Shown here: positions 34,471 to 44,742 of the stretch, in pieces
Position numbering within the stretch: position 1 is the first letter of the stretch
Layout of the letters: the number at the start of each line of letters is the position of its first letter
Notes under the pieces: generated by a model
Seen by the model: the letters and a program-made list of their open reading frames with translations, nothing else
What the model was told of the DNA's origin: nothing
Database searches by the model: none
Made by a program: the position numbers and the translations under genes
Source of the DNA: Hyparrhenia diplandra
Lineage: Eukaryota; Streptophyta; Magnoliopsida; Poales; Poaceae
Direction of reading: 5' to 3'
DNA length: 64,000 bases
NCBI GenBank assembly: GCA_015847255.1
Contig: JADLZK010009289.1
Coordinates: forward strand, 1 to 64,000

Positions 34471-35379
34471 AAAAAAGTCACATTCCTCCCAACAACTATC
34501 ACGTATTTCACTTTTTCCTCCCTTTCAAAACCCGGACAAATCGCCTCCCTCAACTTTTCAAACCATGCATTTTTCCTCCCTCGAAGCGGGTTTTGACGGC
34601 GGTTTTGCTACAGTAACCGCGGGTTTGGTACAGTAACCATGGTTTGCTATAGTAGTACCATCACCTTTGCCTTTTCCTTTTTAAAAAAAAAATGAATCTT
34701 TAAAAAATCATAGTAAATCACAGAAAAATTAAAAATAGAAAATCTAATTTTGTTAGACTCACATGAGTAGATCTACACAGTGAACATATATAATATGGTA
34801 TACTTTAGTTCAACAAAATAATTATAGAAGCTACAGACTACGAATTATTTTAATTAATTATATATTCACCGTGTAGAACTTTTGTACTAAAGCATATCAT
34901 ATTAAATATTCACTGTGTAGATCTACTCATGTGGAGTCTAACAAAATTGGATTTTCTATTTTATGATTTTCTATGATTTTTCAAAGATTCACCCAAATAA
35001 ATAAAAAAAAAAAAGACAAAACTTTCATAGCAAAAACTTTGTACTAAAGCATATCATATTATATACTCACTGTGTAGATCTACTCATGTGGAGTCCAACA
35101 AAATCGGATTTTTATTTTATGATTTTTCTATGATTTACTATGTTTTTTCAAAGATTCAACCAAATTTTTTTAAAAAGCAAAGGCAAAGGTGCTGTTATCA
35201 GAAGCAAACCATGGTTACTGTACCAAACCCGCGGTTACTGTAGCAAAACCGCCCTCAAAACCGCTCGAGGAAGGAAAAAATGCATGGTTTGAAAAGTTGG
35301 ATGGCGGTTTTGTCCGGTTTTGGAGTTGAGGGAGGAAAAGTGAACTTCGCGATAGTTGGGGAGGGAATGCGACTTTTTT
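34471..35379. mobile_element. Foldback element with about 210-bp terminal inverted repeats
   Basis: The left end begins AAAAAAGTCACATTCC and the right end finishes GGAATGCGACTTTTTT. About 210 bp at each end are inverted copies, including GCTACAGTAACCGCGGGTTT and its complement. The middle holds copies of the palindromic MITE core seen at 18.65 kb, two of them as a direct duplication. No transposase is present. A clean target duplication could not be read because the flanks are T-rich. The element lies inside intron 3 of the receptor kinase. Confidence 0.8.
34740..35130. repeat. Palindromic MITE core, copies 2-4
   Basis: GAGTAGATCTACACAGTGAA at about 34.76 kb is matched by its complement at about 34.91 and again at 35.07 kb. 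The last two are a direct duplication of about 110 bp, each with AAAGCATATCATATTA. The family is shared with 18649-18740. Confidence 0.8.
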
Positions 35380-35530
35380 CCTTTCTTTATCAGTACGCCG
35401 CAGCCCACTAGGCCTGTCCGGACCCGCTCTTCCCTCTTGGGCCAGCCTGGCTCACCCACAGCACAGGCCGGCCCGCACCCGCGCCTGCGTTACGCCTGCG
35501 CGCTGCCACCACTCCCCGCCACTAATCTTT

Positions 35531-35756
35531 GTAATTGATAAATTTTTATTTTATTTTAGATCTTAACGAGGCTTAATTAATTTTTTGTAGTTATTATCAA
35601 TTTAAAAACAAAAAAACTTGTATGAGATCATGGTCAATATTAAAGTTGTAGTTCACAGTAAAATATAAGATATAGAGTTTTGTAGTTGACATGTTTTCTT
35701 TTCCATGAGATAATTTAAAGGACTAAATATTCAATTTAAGTTCTCTAATTTTAAAA
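35531..35756 (+). repeat. Direct repeat B, copy 2 (kinase intron 3)
   Basis: This is the second copy of the block at 33918-34140, in the same orientation. It carries the same ACTTGTATGAGATCATGGTCA and GACTAAATATTCAATTTAAG stretches. Confidence 0.85.
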
Positions 35757-36424
35757 TTTGTTTGTTTTAGATTTTTTTTCAAATGACCTCGGGTGATGAC
35801 ATAATCTGCAACAAAGTTGTAGTTCTACAACTTCCAACATAAATATATTTTTATCTAACATTGTTTAGAGGTTAATATATATATATATATTTTAAATTTC
35901 GCATTAATTTTTGGGCCTTAAAACATAATACTTTACTCATAATAACGCAAAACTCAAAAAGGACTGAGATACGAACATCACCTTGTAAACTTTTCCAAAA
36001 CCCCCTTGGCCAATCAAATTTGCAATATGGAAATCTCCCGTGGCAGCTCGCAGGGTTGATATTGGAATAGTGAGCTCATTGATACATTTTTGTCCTCGTC
36101 ATCAAATATATCTGCCATAACATAAAAAGACAAGATAAAAATGGTATATTGTAAGTAGAAAACAACATTATTGTTTGTTGTACTAGGGAATATCATTGAA
36201 AATCAAATGAAACGGTTGTTGTGTTTAGATAGCATTCAAAAGGTGGGCGTGTTTAATTTGCAACAAATGTTTTTGAGCGTACAGTACAATACCTGGCAGA
36301 GCTAATCTTCTTGCCCTGTTCCTGTTTCTCCACAGAAACAGCAGCAGGATGGCAAGCCCAGCAGCGGCTACAGGAACTGTGATGGCTAAAACGAGATCCC
36401 TCTTTTTATGTTTTGATGATTTTC

Positions 36425-38140
36425 CTGTTAAAAAAATTAGTAGCGTGAAACCTGGTTTAGAGCGAGAATAAGAATATACTTACTCCGTAATAAAAAAAAA
36501 AAGAACTGCATATGTTTTTTACTATATAATAAGAGATAATATCTAAAATTACGTTGGTATCAGCTTATCTTATTCTTGCAAGTGGTAAAAGGAAAACAGA
36601 TTCAATTCAAAAGGAATGAAGGATGCGAATTCAGCAGATGGAAACAAACAAGCAATAAATAAACAGACTACTCCGTAAGAATTATACAGTGACGTTTTTT
36701 TAGCACCCTAAACCAATACAGTGATTTCTATCTGTCTATTGCATTCAAGGCTGCAGAACAGGGTAGGTTGGAGGGTACCTAGCTACCCTGTTGAAACATG
36801 CATGCCTATCAGCATCATACTCTTCCTCCAGCAATACCATGAACAAAACAAAGGCCTCTATGAAAACGAGGGTCAAAGTGCAGGTCGTGCCAATCTTCAA
36901 GGCCCCCATAAATTGCTCAGATGGTTTGCGATCTAATACTTATTGGTCTTTGGTTGCATCAACTAGCCTAGGATGGACATATACCACTTCAAATATTCTT
37001 GCCTGGTGAAACTTTTTTCGAGATCACGCCCTTTACTTTACAAGGTAATGTCCAGGGCATGTAATGTTCCTCCACCAGCTGCTCACCTTTTCCTTGTCAG
37101 ACATCATTAGCCTGGATTCACCATTGTGGCATGCACCACTAGTTTATTTCCTGGGACCTATGCAAGTCAAGCTGGAGCCATGGCCTGAGTCTATATATTA
37201 ATTACTAAGTGGCTACCACCAAATACTAAGTTCAGACCCGAGGTAGCTAGCCATGTTTAATTCAAGTGATCAGTTCATATCTTTTAGTGATGTTACAAGC
37301 TAGAGAAGGTGTGGTCGTTACGGGGTGTGCTTGTTGCAGTAAACTTTTAGCTCTACAGTGTCTCATCTCAGATATTGTGCTGCCATATCCTGCTAGTGCT
37401 TTGTTTTGTTGGTAGCACCAAGCATGACCATTGCAAGTGATCACTCATATCAGAAAAACTCAAAATTCAGAGCAACAAGAGGGTTTTGGTGCCCATGAAA
37501 CATCTACTGTGGGTTTCTGAATGGTTGCTCCTTGGCAACTATATATGATCTTCAGTTGTTTTGGGACCCTGGAGATCATTTGCGTGCTGTTTCTGAGATG
37601 GATTGTGGACACGCCTTGTTCCAATATACGCGTCTGGAATGATATCAGATTGACACTAAACACCGATGACTTGCAAGTGCCATGGAATATATCCTGATGG
37701 TTTCGAGTTTGTTTTGGATATCTCTACAGCGCAAGCTGTATTTCAAGGGGGAAGTATGGCAGGGACGCTCACAGCTAGCAGCTGGAGAAGCGAGCACCAG
37801 ACTAGCTTGCTGGCCCAAGAATTGAAGGAAGCACACGATAGCACATATACAAATACGAACTGCAGGTCATGGAGAGGGGGTTGTCGAATCGAACGACTAG
37901 GAAGCAGAAGACGGCGGTCGAGGCTAGCTTAGGTGTTCCAGTAAACCAAATAGTTCATTGTGTGGTTGAGTTGAGCAATTGGGTCGGTAACTTATATTAC
38001 TCCGGCTACCCATTTTTTAACTACATATTACATTAATTGGTCTGCTCAAGCTCAATATAGCAACTGGGATCCAAAGTGTAAGTAATGGAATGAAACGAAA
38101 CGGATGGTGAATAGCTGATCGATCAATGCTTATTACATAC
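36425..38140. other. Intron 1 of the receptor kinase
   Basis: The intron lies between the extracellular exon and the membrane-helix exon. Donor GTATGT and acceptor AACAG are present. The small open frames inside have no family motif, and no transposon is recognised. Confidence 0.6.
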
Positions 38141-38757
38141 CGTGATGTTTCTGCAGCTCAAGCATCGGGCTGCCGGAAAAGAAAGGTGACCCGCCGTACA
38201 TGTAGCTGCACCGCAGTACGTGTGCGGTGAGTGTCTTCCTCCCGCTGTAACTTCGGGACCCAATAAGAAGTAGGTGGGCTAGGCAGCTCCGGCAACGGGT
38301 CGGCGCAAGGTCCGGCGTGCATTGGGCTAGCCCGAAGAGCTCCGCCCCGGGCCCGGGCAGCCGCAGCACCCCCGTGCCGAACCTCGTGGAGGAGCTCGCG
38401 GCGTAGTCGGCGACGCTGTTCATAAGGTAGCTGACGTCTCCTGGCGAGGTGAACTGCAGGATGCCGTCGTCCGTGGTGCTGCTGTTTAGGAAGGTTTTAC
38501 CGAAGCCGTCTGTGGTGTCCAAGTCGAGGAGGAAATTCTGGTTCGAGAAGCGAAGCCCACAGCGGTCATAGTAGACGGTGGCGTCCTTGTCGTAGACGCA
38601 CAGCTGCCCGCGCGTCCTCCAAGGCGCCCGTGAGGCAGGCGTAGCAGGTGGAGCTGTCGAGGTCGCCCCGGCACTGCGCGAGGCCGTGGACGGCGTCAGG
38701 GACGGCCCCCTTGGTGGCCGTGGCATAGAGCAACCTCTTAGATGCCGCCTCCCTAGG

Positions 38758-38762
38758 GAGCG
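38758..38762. repeat. Target-site duplication GAGCG, left copy
   Basis: The five bases GAGCG flank the left LTR and recur at 44560-44564 directly after the right LTR, the expected 5-bp duplication of an LTR retrotransposon insertion. Confidence 0.95.
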
Positions 38763-39041
38763 TGTTAGCAGTAGAGATAGGAGGAAGGAGAAGGAGACTT
38801 GGAAGAGGGGAAAGGAACTACGATGAACTGTAATGCTGTAATGTAAAACTGGAATAATAGTTCAATTACAAATCACTTGCTGCCCTCCTCTACCAGGGGA
38901 CTGGAATATTTATCCCTCTCAGCTCACATCCACTCTGGGCCTATCACATTCTTGTTGGGCTTGGTTGCACGAACGGGCCGGGCCGGTGTGTCGACGTCCG
39001 GGACGGCCTCTTCGGTGCCCGGAGATGTAGCAGTCGTAACA
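38763..39041 (-). repeat. Reina-type element, 3' LTR (279 bp)
   Basis: On the plus strand the LTR runs from TGTTAGCAGT to GTCGTAACA. It is identical by eye over all 279 positions to the copy at 44281-44559, which points to a very recent insertion. Confidence 0.95.
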
Positions 39042-39054
39042 TCCTCCCCCCCTT
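39042..39054 (-). other. Polypurine tract of the Reina-type element
   Basis: The minus strand reads AAGGGGGGAGGA directly before the LTR start TGTTACGAC. This is where plus-strand synthesis is primed. Confidence 0.9.
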
Positions 39055-40330
39055 GCGAGGCGGCATGCCCCCATGCCGGCTCGAGGGAACTTTTTGCTTC
39101 AAGGACTCCAAAGCCTCCCAGGTAGCCAGTGATGGCGGCATCTGGGACCATTGGACCAGCACTTCCTCCACAGGATGACTGCCCTCAGACCAGCGTCGCT
39201 GTAAGATTGCAACAGGCACCTGCAGAGCGACCAAGTCAGTAGGAAGAGTAGAGCAGAACGGGTTGGCACCAGTGGACTTCTTGAGCTGCGACACATGGAA
39301 GACCGGGTGTATAGCAGATTCTGGCGGTAGCGCAAGGCGATACGCCACATCACCAATCTTCTCCGTAATGTGGTAAGGGCCGAAGAAGCGGAAGGCCAAC
39401 TTTTGGTTGGCACGACGAGCCAGAGAACTCTGAACATATGGCTGGAGCTTAAGGAACACCTGACTGCCGACTTCAAACGAACGCTCAGATCTTCCTTTAT
39501 CCGCCTGGCGCTTCATCCGCTCAGAGGCACGCTGTAAATGCAACTGAATGAGATCGTGTGCCAGTTCCCTGTCCTTAAGCCAAGAAGACAGGCTGGGGAC
39601 AGTTGTTGCATCAGAGATATCCAAGCCGAGATGTCGCGGAGGAAATCCATACAGAGCCTGAAAGGGAGAGCACCCCAAAGCAGAGTGGACACTAGTGTTG
39701 TACCAAAATTCTGCTGAAGTTAGCCATTTGGACCAGCTACGCGGGCAGGAGTGAGCAAAGCATCTGAGGTAAGTCTCGAAGCACTGATTCACACGTTCCG
39801 TCTGCCCGTCGGACTGCGGGTGATATGCAGAGCTGCGGTGTAGCTTGACTGGAGCCAATCGAAATAACTCATCCCAGAAGTTACTTGTGAAGATCCGATC
39901 ACGATCAGAAACCATGGACAAAGTGGCAAGCCATAAAGCCGATAGATGTTATCAAAAAATACCTTGGCCACTGACTCAGCCGTGTATGGATGGCGCAGAG
40001 GAATGAAATGGGCGAACTTGGTGAATTTGTCAACAACAACCATCACTGAATCAGCAGTGCCAGACAGGGGCAGGCCCTCGACGAAATCCATAGTGATGAC
40101 CTGCCAAGCACCCTTGGGAATTGGCAGAGGCTGGAGAAGGCCTGGGTACCGAGCACGATCAGGCTTGGCCTGTGCACAAACAACACAAGCTTGAACGAAC
40201 TTGAGAATATCCTTGCGCATGCCTGGCCAAAAGAACACCGACGGATCTTCTGTATAGTAGCTGGGGCGCCGGAATGGCCGCCCACGGGGCTGTCATGCAG
40301 AGCCCGCACAATCTTGTGCTGTAACGTCCT
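39055..40330 (-). pseudogene. Chromovirus integrase and chromodomain-like tail
   Basis: Integrase copies the element into new sites. The zinc-binding part is seen as HDSPVGGHSG and CVVCAQAK at about 40.17-40.30 kb, after a frame change. The catalytic core has ITMDFVEGLP and VDKFTKFAHFIPL for the first Asp, SDRDRIFTSNFW for the second, and SAYHPQSDGQTERVNQC for the Glu. The C-terminal part has GPYHITEKIGDVAYRL and HPVFHVSQLK, followed by VEEVLVQWSQMPPSLATWE, which fits the chromodomain seen at the end of chromovirus integrases. Frame slips near 39.9 and 40.24 kb break it. The last frame runs on into the LTR. Confidence 0.9.
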
Positions 40331-41690
40331 GTTGGCACCCAACCAAATCCTCTGTTTATAATAGATAACTCCACTGCGCAGAGTGAAAGGAGGCAGCTCA
40401 GGCTGTAAAGTCAGTTGTGCTAGAAGGTCTCTGGCTGCAGCATCAGACTGGTACCAGGCTGTTAGCTCATCCATCCATGTATGTACTGGAGAAGAAATGG
40501 CCAACACTTCCTGAGAGTGAGGACGGCGAGACAGAGAGTCAGCAACGGCATTATCAGAGCCCTTCTTGTAGCGAATCGAATACCGTAAGCCGAGCAGCTT
40601 TGTAAAGGCCTTTTGTTGCCATGGTGTCTGCAAACGCTGTTCGGTCAAATGTACGAGGCTGCGATGGTCTGTATGAATAATGAACTCAGATTGTAACAAG
40701 TAATGCCGCCATTGCTCAACTGCCATGACAATCGCGAGATATTCCTTCTCGTAAGCGGAGAGTCCCAAAGTACGCTTAGCCAATGGCTTACTGAGGAAAG
40801 CCAAGGGATGGTCATCCTGTAGGAGAACGGCGCCCACTCCGCCGCCGGATGCGTCTGTTTCAATATGAAAGGGCTTGGCAAAGTTTGGGAGAGCAAGCAC
40901 AGGAGCCGAGCTGAGAGCAGTCTGCAAGGTACGGAAAGCTTCCTCGTGCCTCGGGGTCCATATAAACAGAGAGTTTTTCTTGAGGAGTTCCGTCAATGGT
41001 CTGGCAATAATACCGAAATGCCGTATGAATTTCCGGTAATACCCGGCAAGACCGAGGAAACCCCGTAGCTCCCGAACAGAAGTAGGCACTGGCCAACTCA
41101 CAATAGCCGCAATGTTAGCGGGGTCAGTAGAGATACCCTGCTCGCTGACAATGTGTCCCAAGTAACTGACTGAACGCTGAGCAAAGGAGCATTTAGAGAG
41201 CTTGATTTTCCACTGATCAGCTGCGAGCAACTGAAAGACTGCCTCCAGATGTTGCAAATGCTCTTCGTACGACCTGCTGTACACCAGAATATCGTCAAAG
41301 AATACCACAACGAACTTCCTCAAACCAGGGGCCAAAGTATGGTTCATGGCACCCTGAAAGGTTCCTGGAGCATCCGACAAACCGAATGCCATCACTCGAA
41401 ACTCGTATTGGCCTTGATGTGTTTGGAACGCCGTCTTGAACTCATCACCTGGATGGATCAGAATCTGGTGGAACCCTGCTCGCAGGTCGAGGTTTGAAAA
41501 CCAGCTTGCGCCATGTAGCTCATCCATTAGTTGGTCAAAAACTGGGACAGGAAATTTGGATTTAGCTGTAATTGCATTTAGTCGGGCGGAAATCCACGCA
41601 GTAAACGATAGGAGCCGTCCTTCTTCTTGACCAACGTAACGGGAGAGAGGAAAAAGGGCTGCGGCTGGGCTGGATTATGCCCTGTTCCAA
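40250..41690 (-). pseudogene. Chromovirus reverse transcriptase-RNase H
   Basis: The polymerase begins in the 41.56-41.70 kb region, where VKKKDG and VDFR motifs are split over three frames. The long frame from 41527 is then intact: LDLRAGFHQI, TAFQTHQGQYEFRVMAFGL, the FFDDILVYS catalytic box at about 41.28 kb, and LGHIVSEQGI. RNase H follows with IETDASGGGVGAVLLQDDHP, YEKEYLAIV, HTDHRSL and DNAVADSLSR. Only the N-terminal frame slips and one near the RNase H-integrase border prevent a continuous reading. Confidence 0.92.
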
Positions 41691-44196
41691 CATGTGTTTC
41701 ACCTGACTTTCAATTTCGTCTTTCAACCCAGGAGGATAGCGGTATGGACGAGTGAAGACAGGCTGAGCACCTGGGATTAGTGGAATGCGGTGATCGCAAG
41801 CTCGAGAAGGCGGCAACTCGGTTGGTTCTTGGAACACTGGGTCATACTTCTGTAGAAGAGCACTGATCTCGGGTGGCAGAAGTACAGACTTGTCTTGGTG
41901 GGGCTCTAACTCAGAAGCAATACAAACTTGCAAATACAGATTGTCAGGAGAAACGGAATGCAGTCCTTGCAACAGAATATAACTGCCATTGTGAGGAACA
42001 GAGAGCCACTTCTGATTCCAATGTATCAACATCGGGCTGTGAGCCTCAAGCCAGTCCATCCCAACAATAACATCATAATTTGTCAATGGCAACAGCCTGA
42101 ATGAGGACTGAAATGTGTGCCCATCAATTGTCCACTGAATGCCCTGTAAAATGCCTGGACTGTCCAGAATTCCTCCGCCCGCTACTTGAACACGGGAAGG
42201 AGACTGTAGCATAGCAGGGACCTGCAACTGTGATGCCACCAAAGAACTCAAAAACGATGAACTGCTACCTGAATCAATGAGTACTGACACAGGTACAGAA
42301 CCAATGGTGCCCTGAAATTGGACTGAACGCGAGTGAGGCGCACCACCCACGGCAGACTTGGACACAGCGAGAAAAACTTGCTCAGAAGCCTCTTCTTGTA
42401 CAACTGGACTTGAATCGTCTGTATCATCATCAGTGAAGTCCTGCCAAATCATGTCAACTGCCATGAGCACCTCTGGAGCACATTTGTGTTCACGTGTCCA
42501 TTTGGCGGCACATTTGAAACACAGGCCTTGAGCGCGACGATAAGCCTTGAGTGCATGCAAAGCTGAATCAGCTGGTGGCAAATTGGGTGGAGTAGTGCTC
42601 TGTACAGCAGGCTTGTCAGCCACAGGTGCTTGCAGAATAGGCCCAGACTGCCGAAATCTTGAGGAAGAAGACCAATCACCAGGCGTGCGTCCTTGGCGGG
42701 CTGGCTGGGCAGCCATTTCTTCCTGCAACAACGCAAGACGGCAGGCAGTATCGAGGGTTGTAGGATGATGCATCGCAACAACAGCACGTATATCAGGACG
42801 CAGCCCATCGATGAAGCGTGTGACATAGAACAGAGGATCAGAATTGGGTGAATATGTGGTTAACTGATCAACGAGCTGTGAATATATCGTGAACATAGCC
42901 GACATTTGAAAGTGGATGTCCGACGCGACATTAAAAAACCGGGCGCAAGAGGGACTCATGCTGATCCCGATCAAATCGATCATGGAGCAATTGGCAAAAG
43001 GACTCCCAAGTTGCTGTGGGCAACAGCGATGATACGGACTGGTACCAAACAGCTGCTGGACCCTCTACATAGTGTTCCACAAGGCCTATCCACTGTGATT
43101 GATCGACACCATACATCCTAAAGTACTTCTCGCAGCGTGAACGCCAGCGACGCGGATTATCACCATCAAAAGTAGGGAAGGGAACTTTGGGCAACCGATT
43201 GTTGTTTGCTCGTTGATCGTATGGCTCGTGGTCCGTGGTGGTGGGCGATATGGTGGTGGAAACACGGGAGTAGGACGGAAGGGCTCAGGAGGACGCGGAG
43301 GGGGGTAAGGGTAGTACGGGTTATGGTTAATTGGTGGTGGGAAGGCTTCTGGAGGACGCATTGGAGGAGGAACAACTGACGATCCAAAGTGCAGAGGATC
43401 ACTAGCACCCAGATGGACAGGAGGTAGTAACGGGGGTGAACGGGGTGGAAACGTACCAGCAGGGGGGGAATGGACCAGGGCCGTTACAGCCCCAGGTCCG
43501 ACGCGGTGCCCAACGACGGGCTGGTCGGCGGTGAGTCCGGCAGATGGGCGCGCGGCCGCCTGAACAGGGATGCTCAAGGGATTCGGGCTCCGAGGCATTC
43601 TGTCGAACACCCCGGGAGCGCGAACTGAGTCCCCTCGGCGCACCTCCTGCTGAACGTCGTGGATCAGTCCTTCCATGTATGGCCGCCACGAAGTCGATGT
43701 CGCCGACTGCCGACTCCAGGTAGGCGACGCGCGAGTCACGCTCGTCTGGATGTGGGGCTGCACGGAGACCTTCGAGATCGCCGAGGCGGCTTGTGAACTC
43801 GGCGCCCCGGCCGGGCGAGGGAGGCCTCAAAGCGTGGAAGAGCGCGCGGCGACCGCATCCACCCCAGGATCCGGCGGGCCGCCTCGGTCGGTGAGACGAC
43901 GCCGACAAGAATCGGCGCCACCGCCGCCGAGTGCTCCATCGTAGCCACGGCGCGCGCCGCCGCCGCGGCGGCCGCGCCGTCAGGCGCATCTCAGTGCGAG
44001 GATGCGGCGTCGACGGTGACGGGCGGAGCCGACATCGGGATCGCAGCGACACCATGGCGTTGTAGAGCAGGCGCAATCGGGATCGGTTGGAGCGACCTCC
44101 ACCGGAGCATCGGCGCGAGCGGATCGACGAATCGGGCACCTCGGTGGGCTGCGCCGCCACCGACGCAGAACTGGAAGTAGCGCCGTTCGCCGCCAT
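41690..44196 (-). pseudogene. Chromovirus gag-protease region
   Basis: The likely start is the ATG at 44196 (MAANGATSS). Frame changes occur near 43.9, 43.7, 43.2 and 42.95 kb. A Pro-rich segment precedes the capsid-like part with FDGDNPRRWRSRCEKYF and MYGVDQSQWIGLVEHY. A zinc knuckle is seen as CFKCAAKWTREHKC. The protease has LIDSGSSSSFLS and VIVGMDWLEAHSP. The order and motifs fit a chromovirus. Confidence 0.9.
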
Positions 44197-44261
44197 GGAT
44201 CTCGGCCGACGCGAGTAGAGAGGGAAGTGACGGAGGGACGAGTGGAAGGGATCCAGACCGA

Positions 44262-44280
44262 GACGAATCCGATACCGCAT
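44262..44280 (-). other. Probable primer binding site of the Reina-type element
   Basis: Directly after the 5' LTR the minus strand reads ATGCGGTATCGGATTCG, which partly resembles the initiator-Met tRNA site TGGTATCAGAGC. The match is imperfect, so the tRNA is not certain. Confidence 0.5.
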
Positions 44281-44559
44281 TGTTAGCAGTAGAGATAGGA
44301 GGAAGGAGAAGGAGACTTGGAAGAGGGGAAAGGAACTACGATGAACTGTAATGCTGTAATGTAAAACTGGAATAATAGTTCAATTACAAATCACTTGCTG
44401 CCCTCCTCTACCAGGGGACTGGAATATTTATCCCTCTCAGCTCACATCCACTCTGGGCCTATCACATTCTTGTTGGGCTTGGTTGCACGAACGGGCCGGG
44501 CCGGTGTGTCGACGTCCGGGACGGCCTCTTCGGTGCCCGGAGATGTAGCAGTCGTAACA
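44281..44559 (-). repeat. Reina-type element, 5' LTR (279 bp)
   Basis: This copy is identical by eye to 38763-39041 and is followed by the second GAGCG target copy at 44560-44564. On the element's strand it precedes gag. Confidence 0.95.
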
Positions 44560-44742
44560 GAGCGTCACGGCCAGAAGCTCCAGGTTGGCCTCGTAGGAGC
44601 TGCCGGCAGTGTAGACGTCGGACGTGGCGCCGCAGACGACGTCGCCGGCGGCCAGCGGGGCAAGCAGCAGCACCACAAGAGCTACGACGACGTACTGACC
44701 ATCGTGGTCGTGGTGGCGGCGCTGCTGCTGAGAGAGACCAGA

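Larger units (their letters stand above)
38763..44559 (-). mobile_element. Ty3/gypsy chromovirus (Reina-type), complete, inside the kinase exon
   Basis: This is a 5.8-kb LTR retrotransposon on the minus strand with two identical 279-bp LTRs, a GAGCG target duplication, a polypurine tract and the domain order gag, protease, reverse transcriptase, RNase H, integrase, chromodomain-like tail. The short LTRs, total length and tail fit the Reina clade of chromoviruses; the Tekay clade is less likely because its LTRs are longer. The internal region is broken by several single-base frameshifts despite the identical LTRs. Its insertion separates the signal peptide from the DUF26 domains of the host gene. 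Confidence 0.95.
32493..44702 (-). pseudogene. Cysteine-rich (DUF26) receptor-like kinase, split by a retrotransposon
   Basis: Such kinases span the plasma membrane with two extracellular DUF26 domains and a cytoplasmic Ser/Thr kinase. The exons are 44702-44565 plus 38757-38141 (one exon before the insertion), 36424-36293, 36111-35982, 33655-33445, 33317-33080, 32964-32835 and 32765-32493. The signal peptide ends in VLLLAPLAAGD. DUF26 C-x8-C-x2-C motifs are CRGDLDSSTCYAC and CTPDLAPTRCRSC. The membrane helix reads VLAITVPVAAAAGLAILLLF. The kinase has IGQGGFGKVYK, IAVKRL, IIHRDLKASNVLLD, KISDFGL and YMAPEYFTGGNYSVKSDVFS. A Reina-type element sits between the signal peptide and the first DUF26 motif. 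In addition, one base is missing before ELTIPISTLRAAT in exon 3, and frame slips occur in exon 1. The kinase exons 4-7 are intact. Confidence 0.95.

Noticed and set aside
34471..35379. An autonomous Mutator-like element
   Set aside because: The long terminal repeats fit that idea, but there is no transposase and no clear 9-bp target duplication, so it is listed only as a foldback element.
43086..43763. A possible Pro-rich cell-wall protein
   Set aside because: The Pro-rich stretch lies inside the chromovirus gag, in frame with capsid-like motifs, and within the LTR boundaries.
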